A program made the translations under genes and the position numbers. The notes beneath the pieces are model-generated. The model searched no databases. It was not told the DNA's origin and saw nothing but the letters and a program-made list of their open reading frames with translations. From assembly GCA_947476475.1 (NCBI GenBank), contig CANJQT010000029.1, positions 1 through 38,862 of the forward strand: 38,862 nucleotides of DNA, given 5' to 3'. Each line of letters opens with the position of its first letter. Within the stretch, counting starts at the first letter, position 1. Of the stretch, positions 7,208 to 15,446 are shown in pieces. The DNA is from Paracoccaceae bacterium (GTDB lineage: Bacteria > Pseudomonadota > Alphaproteobacteria > Rhodobacterales > Rhodobacteraceae).

Positions 7208-8371
7208 ATGCTCGACCGGTGCAACGTGACGGTTTTGGGGGCAGGCATTGCAGGCCTGACGGTTGCCACAGCGTTGGCAAATCAAGGTACGAGGCCGCGC
7301 GTTCTTGAACAGGCGCCCGCAATCCGCGAGGTTGGTGCCGGCCTGCAGATCACCCCGAACGGAATGGCGATCTTGCGGGCGTTGGGCCTTGGCCCTGCTG
7401 CAGAGGCCGCCAGCCAGGCCGCTGAAGGGGTAGAACTGATCGACGGCGAAACCGGCCAGATCGTCACGCGCATAGATTTTTTAAAACTGGCGCAAGCGGG
7501 GATGTTTCGCCTTTTTCACCGCGCAGATCTGATCGCGCTTCTGGAACAAGCCGCGCGCGATGCTGGTGCCGATATTATTCTTAACCGAAGGGTCAACGCC
7601 GTGCAGTTGGGTGAGCACCTTCCGCAGCTGCAAACTTCACAAGGTTTGGAAACAACGGACCTGCTTATTGGGGCAGACGGCCTTCACTCGCAAGTTCGGT
7701 CGGCGTTGAACGGGAACGAAGCGCCATTTTTCACCCATCAGGTGGCCTGGCGGGCGACGCTACCTGCCCAGGGGGCAATCCCGGCCGTCGTGCGTGTCTA
7801 CTTGGGGACACGGCGCCATCTGGTGACATATCCGCTGCGCGGAGGCCGACTACGCAACATCGTCGCTGTCGAGGAGCGTACCCGTTGGGCAGAAGAAAGC
7901 TGGTCGCTGACTGATGATCCGCTGGCTCTACGCATCGCCTTTGAAAGCTTTCTGCCCGAGGTGCGCGGTTGGCTGGATCAGATTGAGCGTCCAAACCTGT
8001 GGGGGCTTTTCCGTCACCCCGTGGCACGGCACTGGCATGGCAACGGCGCGGTCCTGATGGGGGATGCTGCGCATCCAACTTTGCCCTTTTTGGCACAAGG
8101 CGCCAACATGGCGCTGGAAGATGCATGGGTGCTAGCGCGCGAACTTGCGCGCCGCCCGTCCTCGGATGCGCTCGCAGCCTACCAACAGGCCCGGTTGGCC
8201 CGCACTACCCGGATCGTAGCGGCTGCGACGGCGAATGCGCGCAATTATCATCTGTCTGGGCTGAAACGCGACATTGCCCACACAGCCTTGCGTCTGGCGG
8301 GGCGCTTTGCCCCGAATGCGCCTGCAGCGAAGTTCCGGTGGCTTTATGATTATGACGCCACCAAAGGCTGA
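7208..8371 (+). CDS. FAD-dependent aromatic-type monooxygenase (salicylate hydroxylase-like)
   Basis: 387 residues, the usual length for group A flavoprotein monooxygenases. The dinucleotide-binding motif GAGIAG is at 11-16, the DG motif is in LLIGADGLHSQVR, and the second FAD motif GDAAHPTLPFLAQGANMALEDA starts at 285. This class uses NAD(P)H and O2 to hydroxylate an aromatic or related ring. The true substrate cannot be read, and no catabolic genes lie beside it. The start ATG is preceded by GAGGGGGC. It lies between the dksA terminator and the convergent xth gene, apparently as a single-gene unit. Confidence 0.88.
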   Translation: MLDRCNVTVLGAGIAGLTVATALANQGTRPRVLEQAPAIREVGAGLQITPNGMAILRALGLGPAAEAASQAAEGVELIDGETGQIVTRIDFLKLAQAGMFRLFHRADLIALLEQAARDAGADIILNRRVNAVQLGEHLPQLQTSQGLETTDLLIGADGLHSQVRSALNGNEAPFFTHQVAWRATLPAQGAIPAVVRVYLGTRRHLVTYPLRGGRLRNIVAVEERTRWAEESWSLTDDPLALRIAFESFLPEVRGWLDQIERPNLWGLFRHPVARHWHGNGAVLMGDAAHPTLPFLAQGANMALEDAWVLARELARRPSSDALAAYQQARLARTTRIVAAATANARNYHLSGLKRDIAHTALRLAGRFAPNAPAAKFRWLYDYDATKG

Positions 8372-8405
8372 ACGGACGGCAAGGACGTACCGCACCGACG
8401 AGCGT

Positions 8406-9185
8406 TCAGGCGTCTATCTCAATCCAGACCGGAACATGATCGGACGGCTTGTCGCCAGCCCGCACGCCTTTATCAATCCTTGCATCCCGCATCAGGTCGG
8501 CAGCTTGTGGGCTTAGCAAAAGATGGTCGATGCGGATGCCATTGTTGCGTTGCCATGCGCCAGCTTGGTAATCCCAAAACGAATAATGCCCGCCCCCGGA
8601 ATTGCGCGCCCGGAAGGCTTCGGTAAAGCCCAGATACAGAATTTCTCGGTATGCTGCGCGGCTTTCAGGGCGAAAGAGGGCATCGTCCAACCAGGCCTCT
8701 GGCTTCGCAGCATCTTCGGCCTGCGGGATAACATTGTAATCCCCGGCCATGACCACCGGAATTTCCATGGCCAGAAGCGCGGCCGCGTGCACCTTCATCC
8801 GCGCCATCCAAGCAAGTTTGTAATCAAATTTTGGTCCAGGTGCAGGGTTGCCATTGGGAAGATAAAGGCCGCAAATGCGTACCGCCGTTCGCCCGACGAC
8901 TGTCGCTTCGATCCAGCGCGCCTGTTCGTCTGTTTCATCGCCGGGCAGGCTCCGCCGAACATCCTCCAACGGCAATTTCGACAGGATTGCCACTCCGTTG
9001 AATGATTTTTGCCCATGAACTTCAACAGCGTAGCCGCGATCCTCGAAAAGTTCCCGCGGAAAACCATCGTCGGAGCTCTTGATTTCCTGAAGCACAACAA
9101 CATCTGGCTTGGCCTGATCAAGCCAGGCGGGCAACGCTTCGGCGCGGGCTTTGATGCCATTGATGTTGAAGGTTGCAATCTTCAT
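8406..9185 (-). CDS. xth: Exodeoxyribonuclease III
   Basis: 259 residues from ATG at 9185, with GGAGA upstream. The endonuclease/exonuclease/phosphatase fold is marked by NINGIK (7-12), LQEIKSSD with catalytic Glu34, GLYLPNGN, GDYNVIP and the terminal SDHVPVWIEI. The enzyme cuts at abasic sites and removes 3' blocking groups in base excision repair, acting in the cytoplasm with Mg2+. Alphaproteobacteria often carry two XthA paralogues, so which one this is remains open. It lies downstream of tRNA-Arg on the same strand and converges on the monooxygenase gene. Confidence 0.93.
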   Translation of the reverse strand: MKIATFNINGIKARAEALPAWLDQAKPDVVVLQEIKSSDDGFPRELFEDRGYAVEVHGQKSFNGVAILSKLPLEDVRRSLPGDETDEQARWIEATVVGRTAVRICGLYLPNGNPAPGPKFDYKLAWMARMKVHAAALLAMEIPVVMAGDYNVIPQAEDAAKPEAWLDDALFRPESRAAYREILYLGFTEAFRARNSGGGHYSFWDYQAGAWQRNNGIRIDHLLLSPQAADLMRDARIDKGVRAGDKPSDHVPVWIEIDA

Positions 9186-9321
9186 GGCGGTCTCCGTGCC
9201 TTTGCCCATCTATGCACCGCATGGGCCTATCGCCACAAGCCTTCAGGGAAGATTGCTCCGGCATAAGCCAAGGTGGCGTGCAGCGTATAGGTTAACACGC
9301 TTGATCGGCAAATTCAGGTTA

Positions 9322-9398
9322 TGGCGGACCCGGAGCGATTCGAACGCCCGACCCTCAGATTCGTAGTCTGATGCTCTATCCAGCTGAGCTACGGGTCC
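9322..9398 (-). tRNA. tRNA-Arg(ACG)
   Basis: A complete cloverleaf on the minus strand. The acceptor GGACCCG pairs with CGGGTCC, followed by discriminator G and an encoded CCA (9324-9322). The D arm is GCTCAGCTGGATAGAGC, the anticodon is ACG (9364-9362) in the loop CTACGAA, and the T arm is GGGCGTTCGAATCGCTC. The A34 is normally edited to inosine to read CGU, CGC and CGA. The tRNA has its own promoter 10 bp upstream. No duplicated 3' end was seen nearby, so there is no sign of an integrated element. Confidence 0.98.
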
Positions 9399-9408
9399 AG
9401 TGAGGGGG

Positions 9409-9437
9409 CATTTAGCGGGCCACGTCGGGCAATGCAA
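9409..9437 (-). promoter_or_regulatory. Promoter of tRNA-Arg, TTGCAT-N17-TAAATG
   Basis: On the minus strand TTGCAT (9437-9432) and TAAATG (9414-9409) are 17 bases apart. A C-rich discriminator separates the -10 from the predicted start near 9402, a few bases before the tRNA 5' end. C/G-rich discriminators are a known mark of promoters repressed by ppGpp/DksA; here that is inference. Confidence 0.6.
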
Positions 9438-9485
9438 GTGTGAAAGAAAGGCAGGAGGGTGGAAAATATCACACTACCCATTCCG

Positions 9486-9815
9486 TCAGTTTTTGTCCTC
9501 AATTGCAATGGTCTGGAGAAGCGCCCCACTTGCAGCATCGTAGATCAGGATTAACTGCGCATCGGTCACGACAGCGATCCAGCCTTTGCCCATCGTCACA
9601 GCCTGGGCTTTCTGGCCAGTCGGCAGAGCCAATGCTGCGGGCAGGGGCGGGGCAGGTTCCGAAGGTTTTGGGAAACGGATGACAAGCAGTGTAATGATGG
9701 ATATGAGGCCAACAATCATGGTCCCTGCAAGAATGGTGACCAACGCTTTCAAGAAACGCAGATTGGGTACGGGCGGTTCCCCGTCTGGCACCGGAGAAGA
9801 AGTCATGTCGGACAT
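9486..9815 (-). CDS. DUF6476-type small single-pass membrane protein
   Basis: 109 residues. The N-terminus is short, acidic and proline-rich (SSPVPDGEPPVPNLRF). One membrane helix follows at about 22-47 (LKALVTILAGTMIVGLISIITLLVI). A Pro/Ala linker then leads to a small beta-rich C-terminal domain (GWIAVVTDAQLILIYDAASGALLQTIAI). The pattern and place beside rluD match the family I know as DUF6476 in Rhodobacteraceae; the function is unknown. AAAGGACC upstream of ATG at 9815 supports that start, which makes it overlap the divergent rluD start by 11 bp. A second ATG at 9806 would leave a 2-bp overlap. Confidence 0.75.
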   Translation of the reverse strand: MSDMTSSPVPDGEPPVPNLRFLKALVTILAGTMIVGLISIITLLVIRFPKPSEPAPPLPAALALPTGQKAQAVTMGKGWIAVVTDAQLILIYDAASGALLQTIAIEDKN

Positions 9816-10878
9816 TGCTGGTCCTTTGTTGCAGGTCGTGATCCGGGCGAACCCGCCTGATCGGCTTGATAAGGCGTTAGCACGCGATGTGCCAGAAGAA
9901 GCGTCGCTGTCCAGATCGCGCCTGACCAAGCTTTTGGCCGAGGGAGCGATCAGCCGTAACGGGGTGCCGGTCAGCGATGCAAAGGCGCGCGTCGCCGAAG
10001 GCGAAGTGTACCAGATTGTTATTGGCGAGGCGGCCGAAGTGGAGACGCGGCCGGAGGACATTCCCCTTACCGTCATCTGGGAGGATCAGGATTTGATCGT
10101 GATCGACAAGCCGGCGGGCATGGTGGTTCATCCGGCTCCTGGCTCTTATTGCGGCACGTTGGTCAATGCACTGCTGCACCATTGTGGCGAGACGTTGTCG
10201 GGGGTGGGGGGGGAGCGGCGGCCGGGAATCGTACATCGGATCGACAAGGATACGACGGGGCTGCTTGTCGTGGCCAAGTCCGACCGTGCTCATCATGGTT
10301 TGGCGGTGCAGTTCGAAAAGCACACAGTCAATCGCCGCTACCTGGCACTTGTGCATGGGGCGCCGGATGCGAATGATCCCAGGCTTCACGGCGTGCGTGG
10401 AACGAATTTTGAATCCGGAGGCATTCTGAAGATCACGACCCAACTTGCTCGCCACAAGACTGATCGCCAGCGTCAGGCGGTTCTGTTTCACGGGGGCCGC
10501 CATGCAGTGACGCGGGTCCGGGTGTTGGAAAGCTTTGGCAGTCTTCCGGTTGCAAGCCTTGTGGAATGCTGGCTTGAAACAGGACGAACCCACCAGATCC
10601 GCGTCCATATGGCGCACGCCGGGCATGGGCTGATTGGCGATCAGACTTATGGTGGACGACGCAAGTTATCACCAAAGGCTTTGGGTGAAGCTGCGGTTGC
10701 GGCTGCGGCGGATTTCCCGCGTCAGGCGCTGCATGCCGCGACGCTTGGTTTTCGCCATCCGGTCACAGGTGAAGATCTGTCCTTTGAGAGCCCGCTTCCT
10801 GGAGATTTTGCGGGCCTTTTGGATATGCTCAGGTCTGCCATCCCGGCAGGGTGGCCTTCCAAAAGCTTGGCAAAATGA
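9805..10878 (+). CDS. rluD: Ribosomal large subunit pseudouridine synthase, RluD/RluA family
   Basis: 357 residues. An N-terminal S4 RNA-binding domain (RLDKALARDVPEEASLSRSRLTKLL) leads into the catalytic domain with RPGIVHRIDKDTTGLLVVAK; the catalytic aspartate is D147. Further conserved blocks are LVECWLETGRTHQIRVHMAHAGH and GDQTYGG. The enzyme isomerises uridines in 23S rRNA (RluD makes those of helix 69). GGAG lies 9 bp before ATG at 9805. This start sits inside the first codons of the divergent DUF6476 gene, so the rluD promoter must lie within that gene. A pure-G run of eight occurs near 10208. Confidence 0.92.
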   Translation: MSDIAGPLLQVVIRANPPDRLDKALARDVPEEASLSRSRLTKLLAEGAISRNGVPVSDAKARVAEGEVYQIVIGEAAEVETRPEDIPLTVIWEDQDLIVIDKPAGMVVHPAPGSYCGTLVNALLHHCGETLSGVGGERRPGIVHRIDKDTTGLLVVAKSDRAHHGLAVQFEKHTVNRRYLALVHGAPDANDPRLHGVRGTNFESGGILKITTQLARHKTDRQRQAVLFHGGRHAVTRVRVLESFGSLPVASLVECWLETGRTHQIRVHMAHAGHGLIGDQTYGGRRKLSPKALGEAAVAAAADFPRQALHAATLGFRHPVTGEDLSFESPLPGDFAGLLDMLRSAIPAGWPSKSLAK

Positions 10879-11088
10879 ACAACCCACATGCCGCGGTTTT
10901 CCCAGACAGGTAGTGGCTGAAGGCCAAGGTTTTGTGTCCGACCGGCGTGGCAGTGGAGGCCCCACTGTCATGACAAGAGCGTGAGGCTTTGTCACAAACC
11001 TTTTACCGGACGCATCGATACTTATACTTTTTTCAAGTTATTTATGCCAAGGCTCCGGCGCTGGATCGCCGAGGTTGAGGCATGGTAC

Positions 11089-11117
11089 TTGCAAGGAACA
11101 TGAGCCGCGCCTAGATT
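11089..11117 (+). promoter_or_regulatory. rpoH promoter, TTGCAA-N17-TAGATT
   Basis: TTGCAA (11089-11094) and TAGATT (11112-11117) are exactly 17 bases apart, giving a predicted start near 11124, 24 nt before the rpoH ATG at 11148. This is a housekeeping-type promoter. Alphaproteobacterial rpoH can also be driven by other sigma factors; no second clear site was seen. Confidence 0.6.
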
Positions 11118-11147
11118 GCGCGGTCCATGCCCGAGAAAGGGTTATCA

Positions 11148-12044
11148 ATGACGAGTTATGCCAATCTTCCCGCCCCCAGCCCGGAACAGGGTCTGAACCG
11201 TTACCTGCAGGAAATCCGCAAGTTTCCCCTGCTGGAACCAGAGCAGGAATATATGCTGGCCAAGCGCTGGGTGGATCATGAAGACGCCAGTGCAGCGCAC
11301 CAGATGGTGACGTCCCACCTGCGTTTGGCCGCAAAGATTGCTATGGGCTATCGCGGCTATGGCCTGCCGCAAGCTGAAGTAATTTCCGAAGCCAATGTCG
11401 GGCTTATGCAGGCGGTCAAACGGTTTGATCCCGAAAAGGGATTCCGTCTGGCAACCTATGCCATGTGGTGGATTCGTGCCTCGATTCAGGAATATATCTT
11501 GCGGTCTTGGTCACTGGTAAAATTGGGCACGACGTCGGCCCAGAAGAAGTTGTTCTTCAACCTGCGCAAGGCAAAGTCGAAGATTGGTGCGCTTGAAGAA
11601 GGCGATCTGCGCCCCGAAAACCTTGCCCAGATTGCGCGCGATCTGAACGTATCGGAAAAGGAAGTGATCGACATGAACCGCCGTCTTTCGGGCGGCGATG
11701 CGTCATTAAACGCCACCGTCGGATCGGATGGCGATTCCACATCGCAATGGCAGGACTGGCTTGAGGATGAGGACGCCGATCAGGCCAGCGCCTATGCCGA
11801 AAGTGAAGAGTTGGATGCAAGACGTGCAATGCTCATGACTGCTATGGATGCGCTGAATGAACGGGAAAAGGACATACTGATTCATCGACGCCTTCAGGAC
11901 GAACCGGTAACTCTTGAGGAGTTGTCGGAACGCTATGATGTCAGCCGCGAACGTATCCGGCAGATCGAAGTGCGAGCTTTTGAAAAACTTCAGGCCCGGA
12001 TGCGCGATCTCGCGCGGGAAAAGGGCATGTTGATCCCTGTCTGA
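11148..12044 (+). CDS. rpoH: RNA polymerase sigma factor RpoH (sigma32)
   Basis: 298 residues. Sigma region 2 carries the DLIQE-like stretch (AEVISEANVGLMQAVKRFDPEKGFRLATYAMWWIRASIQEYIL). The RpoH box QKKLFFNLRKAKSKI, which marks heat-shock sigma factors, follows. Region 4 ends in VSRERIRQIEVRAFEKLQ. The start at 11148 (MTSYANLPAP) has GAGAAAGGG upstream and matches the family; an in-frame ATG at 11127 lies almost on the predicted transcription start. Rhodobacter relatives usually have two RpoH proteins with overlapping regulons; I cannot tell which this is. It is monocistronic. Confidence 0.95.
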   Translation: MTSYANLPAPSPEQGLNRYLQEIRKFPLLEPEQEYMLAKRWVDHEDASAAHQMVTSHLRLAAKIAMGYRGYGLPQAEVISEANVGLMQAVKRFDPEKGFRLATYAMWWIRASIQEYILRSWSLVKLGTTSAQKKLFFNLRKAKSKIGALEEGDLRPENLAQIARDLNVSEKEVIDMNRRLSGGDASLNATVGSDGDSTSQWQDWLEDEDADQASAYAESEELDARRAMLMTAMDALNEREKDILIHRRLQDEPVTLEELSERYDVSRERIRQIEVRAFEKLQARMRDLAREKGMLIPV

Positions 12045-12058
12045 TTGCGGGCTCCGCT

Positions 12059-12091
12059 GTATGGCTGGGCCCTGTGTGGCCCCAGCCATAC
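12059..12091 (+). terminator. Strong hairpin after rpoH
   Basis: GTATGGCTGGG (12059-12069) pairs perfectly with CCCAGCCATAC (12081-12091). It begins 14 bp after the rpoH stop. No T-tract follows, so it may protect or pause transcription rather than end it cleanly. Confidence 0.55.
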
Positions 12092-12146
12092 ATCATCCCG
12101 GAAAGCCGCTTGGCTAGGCAGCGCATTTATAAATACAAAAACAATG

Positions 12147-12168
12147 GTTTAAATGAAATTCCTTAAAC
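12147..12168. other. AT-rich inverted repeat upstream of psd
   Basis: GTTTAA (12147-12152) and TTAAAC (12163-12168) form an inverted repeat with a 10-base spacer, inside the most AT-rich stretch of the gap between rpoH and psd (about 12124-12175). It could be an operator or a promoter UP-type region. A weak promoter match, TTGCAA-N17-TAGGAG, lies downstream at 12196-12224. No known regulator site is recognised. Confidence 0.3.
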
Positions 12169-12254
12169 GCTATGATGCGCCTCATTTTGCTGCGGTTGCA
12201 AAACGATCATGCTGCAGCTAGGAGAGAAGTTGCCTTGGGTAGATTGGGTGCGAA

Positions 12255-12947
12255 ATGACCTTGCTAGATAGCTTCTTGCCACCAATGCACCCGGAAGGCC
12301 GCAAATTCGTAGCGGCTTTTGCTGCAGTTACCCTTGTCCTTTTCATGGTCTGGCATCCGCTGGGACTGGTGGGAGCGGGCTTGACGATTTGGTGCTATTA
12401 TTTCTTTCGCGATCCGGTTCGATCGGTCCCCTTGGCCCAAGGGCTGATCGTTAGCCCGGCAGATGGTGTGGTGTCGCTGATCGGTCCGGCTATACCGCCT
12501 GAAGGGCTGGGCCTGTCAAATGCGCCGCTGACGCGGGTCAGTGTGTTCATGAACGTTTTCAACTGCCATGTGAACCGCGCTCCTGTCGAAGGCCGGGTTT
12601 CGGCAGTTGTCTACCGCCCGGGTAAGTTTCTGAACGCTTCGCTCGACAAGGCCAGCGAGGACAATGAGCGCAATGCGCTTGCTATCGAAATGGCGGATGG
12701 CAGCAAGGTGGCCTTTGTGCAGATTGCAGGGCTGGTGGCCCGGCGGATCGTCTGTTTCGTTAAGCCGGGCGTACATCTGCGGCGCGGAGAGCGTTTTGGC
12801 TTGATCCGCTTTGGATCGCGACTTGATGTCTATCTGCCACCCGGGGCCGAACCGTTGGTGACCATCGGACAGACTACGGTGGCGGGGGAGACGGTGCTGG
12901 CAGATCTCCTCGGTGGGGCGCAACCGATGCAAGCTCGGCGGGATTGA
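12255..12947 (+). CDS. psd: Phosphatidylserine decarboxylase proenzyme, short (archaeal-type) form
   Basis: 230 residues, the length of the short Psd type. An N-terminal membrane-anchoring stretch ([16 protein letters not shown]) is followed by [27 protein letters not shown] and the self-cleavage site FGS at 187-188, where Ser188 becomes the pyruvoyl group. The enzyme converts phosphatidylserine to phosphatidylethanolamine at the membrane. It heads the operon psd-pssA-(pmtA). The start ATG has no good Shine-Dalgarno; GGAGAG at 12221 is too far away, so the start is the least sure point. Confidence 0.93.
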   Translation: MTLLDSFLPPMHPEGRKFVAAFAAVTLVLFMVWHPLGLVGAGLTIWCYYFFRDPVRSVPLAQGLIVSPADGVVSLIGPAIPPEGLGLSNAPLTRVSVFMNVFNCHVNRAPVEGRVSAVVYRPGKFLNASLDKASEDNERNALAIEMADGSKVAFVQIAGLVARRIVCFVKPGVHLRRGERFGLIRFGSRLDVYLPPGAEPLVTIGQTTVAGETVLADLLGGAQPMQARRD

Positions 12948-12951
12948 AAAG

Positions 12952-13686
12952 TTGGCTGGCAAACCCCAAGGCCGCGAAATTGCGCTGATCCAGCTCTTGC
13001 CAAATGCAATGACGTTGGGCGCAATCTGCGCGGGAGTCACTGCAATGCGGATGGCGTTGACAGGTAACTTCGATCTTGCCGTAGCCTATCTGGTCGTGGC
13101 CGCCATTCTGGATGGCCTTGATGGCCGTCTCGCCCGCGCCTTGTCGAGTGAAAGTCTGCTGGGGGCCGAACTGGATTCACTTGCTGACGTGGTCAATTTC
13201 GGCGTTGCTCCAGCCATTATCCTTTATTTTTGGACCCTTGGTGACGCATCGATTTTGGGCTGGGCGTCAGCACTGGTCTATATCATTTGTTGCACGCTGC
13301 GGTTGGCGCGCTTCAATGTAAGTGCAAAGTCCGAGGTCGTCACCGATCGCCGCTTTTTCACCGGGGTTCCAGCTCCGGCAGGTGCATTGTTGGCGTTGGC
13401 CCCACTGGTGTTTGCGCATGCCTACCCGGAACTTGACGCGCCCCCGGCTTGGCTGACAGCGGCTTGGCTGGTTTTTGCGGCAGGGCTGATGGTCAGCCGT
13501 TTGCCGACTTTTTCGTTAAAGCTGAAGATTCCGGCAAGCTTGGCAAAGCCGGCATTGGTGTTGCTGGCTGCAGGAATCGTCGCCTTGGCAGTCTATCCTT
13601 GGCAAACTCTGCTGGTGGTCGATCTGATTTATCTTGTGAGTATTCCTCTGGCTCTCTTTGTTAGGCAATCTGTAGCGCACGCGTGA
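12952..13686 (+). CDS. pssA: CDP-diacylglycerol-serine O-phosphatidyltransferase
   Basis: Polytopic membrane protein of about 244 residues with the CDP-alcohol phosphatidyltransferase signature DGRLAR-x8-G-x3-D-x3-D at about residues 57-79, followed by FGVAPA. It makes phosphatidylserine from CDP-diacylglycerol and serine, the substrate for the upstream psd product. The start is uncertain. A TTG at 12952, 4 bp after the psd stop, gives a usual-length N-terminus; a GTG at 12913 would overlap psd by 35 bp. Neither has a strong ribosome binding site, which fits translational coupling. Its stop overlaps the relic GTG start of pmtA (GTGA). Confidence 0.92.
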   Translation: MAGKPQGREIALIQLLPNAMTLGAICAGVTAMRMALTGNFDLAVAYLVVAAILDGLDGRLARALSSESLLGAELDSLADVVNFGVAPAIILYFWTLGDASILGWASALVYIICCTLRLARFNVSAKSEVVTDRRFFTGVPAPAGALLALAPLVFAHAYPELDAPPAWLTAAWLVFAAGLMVSRLPTFSLKLKIPASLAKPALVLLAAGIVALAVYPWQTLLVVDLIYLVSIPLALFVRQSVAHA

Positions 13687-14344
13687 CGGTACTTCAGGCG
13701 GATGGCGCCGCTATCACTAAGACCTAAGCCTGTTGGGCGCCGATTAACGATAGCACTTTCGGCGTGGCAACCTCGAAGGCCAGATGGCGCGCTGTGCCTT
13801 ACGTTAGCGCGCGGAGTTGGCAAGTGCTTGAGGTTGTGGCGTAGGCACGGATTTGGCTCTGGGCCAATACGCAACGAACCTGTCAGTCACCGGCGTCGAT
13901 TTTTGTAATGAAATGCTGGCCAAGGCGCGCGAACGGGTCCACCTGCGGAAACTGACCCAAGTGAAAGAGCTCCGCAAGATGGATGCCAAGGCATTCGACT
14001 TTCCTGACGACTATTTCGACACGGTCGTGGCAATGCATGTGATGTCCATCGTTCCGGATCCAGAACGTGTGGTCGCCGAAATGGCACGCGTCATCAAGCC
14101 TGACGGCAAAGTAGTCATGGTCAACCACTTTGCCAGCGGCAAAGGATTTGTGGCTGCGATTGAACGGCTTACGGCCCGGTTTTCCAACATGCTGGGTTGG
14201 CGTTCCGACTTTGAAAATGCCCAGATTCTTGGGGTTCCCGGCTTGGCAATTGCGCATGGCAGGTCATTTCAGGCCTTCGGTATAAAGACTTTTCTGGCGT
14301 TGCAAAAAACCAGCCTGATTGCGCCAACCCCTCGGTCGGCGTAG
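13683..14344 (+). pseudogene. pmtA: Decayed phosphatidylethanolamine N-methyltransferase (PmtA-type SAM methyltransferase)
   Basis: The 3' part, from about 13853, reads cleanly as the C-terminal 160 residues of a class I SAM methyltransferase (LSVTGVDFCNEML, FDTVVAMHVMSIVPDPERV, IKPDGKVVMVNHF), the pattern of Rhodobacter-type PmtA. The 5' 170 bp are broken. From GTG at 13683, which overlaps the pssA stop, the frame reads VTVLQADGAAITKT and then meets TAA at 13725. It continues as CWAPINDSTFGVATSK, where a tyrosine/arginine pattern RWAPIYD is expected. It then loses the glycine-rich SAM-binding loop to TAG at 13842 plus a frameshift before 13855. Several substitutions, two stops and a shift together argue for true decay. 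An intact product would start with motif I; this cannot. Confidence 0.82.
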
Positions 14345-14371
14345 TCTGTCTTCATTCATTTGGGGGCTTCG

Positions 14372-15355
14372 ATGAAATCTGTTAACTGGGGTGTACTCGG
14401 CGCGTCCAAATTTGCGCGCGACCATATGGCCCGCGCCATTCACGAGGCTTCGGGGGCGCGCCTGATGGCCTTGGCAACAAGCACCGCCGAAAAAGCGCAG
14501 GGCTTCAGGGATTTTTGCCCCGATCTGACGATCCACGCGACCTATGAAGCTTTGTTGGCTGACCCCGCCATCGAGGTCGTCTACATTCCCTTGCCCAATA
14601 ATCTTCATGTCGAATGGACTTTGCGCGCCCTTGAGGCCGGTAAACATGTTCTGTGTGAAAAACCGATAGCGATGAAGGCGGATCAGATTGATGCGCTGAT
14701 TGCCGCACGCGACCGCACGGGGCTTATGGCCACAGAAGCCTACATGATAGTCCACCACCCGCAATGGCAACGCGCGCGCCAACTTGTCGACGAAGGCGCG
14801 ATCGGGCGCATTCAGCATGCTGACGCGGCCTTCAGCTATGACAACAGCGCCGAGCCCGGCAACATTCGAAACCGGCCCGAAACCGGTGGCGGATCAATCC
14901 CGGACATCGGCGTATACACGTTTGGTTCAGTGCGTTGGGTCACTGGTGCCGAACCTGTATGGCTGCAGTCACGAATTCGACGCGAACAAGGGGTTGACGT
15001 TTTTGCTCAGGTTTTGGGGGACATGTCCGGTCCCGATGGGCGTTTCACCTTTGCCTCCATGACCTCAATGCGCTTGGCGCCCCGTCAGGAAGTGACCTTT
15101 CAAGGCGAACACGGTTTCATCCGCCTGACCGCGCCGTTCAATGCGGGGCTTTTTGGGGAGGCGCAGTTGCATATGATTCGTCCCGGCCAACCGGACCAGA
15201 TCGAACGTTTCCCCGGTGTTCGGCAATATCGCAATCAGGTGGAAGCTTTCTGCCAGTCCATACGCGGCGGGGCAGCCTTTGCCTGGACGCTTGAGAATGC
15301 GCGAGCGACGCAGGCAATGATTGACCTGGCCTTTGCAGGCGAGCAATCAGTCTGA
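14372..15355 (+). CDS. Gfo/Idh/MocA-family oxidoreductase
   Basis: 327 residues. The N-terminal Rossmann fold opens with NWGVLGASKFA, and the family motif CEKPIAM is at about 95-101 with its conserved EKP lysine. A C-terminal alpha/beta sheet domain is marked by GGGSIPDIGVYT. These NAD(P)-dependent enzymes oxidise or reduce sugars, inositols or related compounds; the substrate is not readable here. GGGGGC just before ATG at 14372 sets the start; a TTG at 14360 would lie on that site. It follows the pmtA relic by 27 bp and may be read from the same operon. Confidence 0.9.
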   Translation: MKSVNWGVLGASKFARDHMARAIHEASGARLMALATSTAEKAQGFRDFCPDLTIHATYEALLADPAIEVVYIPLPNNLHVEWTLRALEAGKHVLCEKPIAMKADQIDALIAARDRTGLMATEAYMIVHHPQWQRARQLVDEGAIGRIQHADAAFSYDNSAEPGNIRNRPETGGGSIPDIGVYTFGSVRWVTGAEPVWLQSRIRREQGVDVFAQVLGDMSGPDGRFTFASMTSMRLAPRQEVTFQGEHGFIRLTAPFNAGLFGEAQLHMIRPGQPDQIERFPGVRQYRNQVEAFCQSIRGGAAFAWTLENARATQAMIDLAFAGEQSV

Positions 15356-15369
15356 CCCCCAAGGTCGCT

Positions 15370-15387
15370 TGCGCCAATCTTGGCGCA
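15370..15387. terminator. Short hairpin between convergent genes
   Basis: TGCGCCA (15370-15376) pairs with TGGCGCA (15381-15387) around ATCT, 15 bp after the stop of the Gfo/Idh gene and about 60 bp from the stop of the convergent peptidase gene. It lacks a good T-tract. Confidence 0.35.
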
Positions 15388-15446
15388 GGGTTTCCCTCAG
15401 GAAGCGGCCCCTGCTCGCGCGTTTGATTTTGCCGATGGTTCCGCCT

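Noticed and set aside
9322-9398. tRNA-Arg as an integration site for a mobile element
   Set aside because: No integrase, no duplicated tRNA 3' end and no change in gene character on either side.
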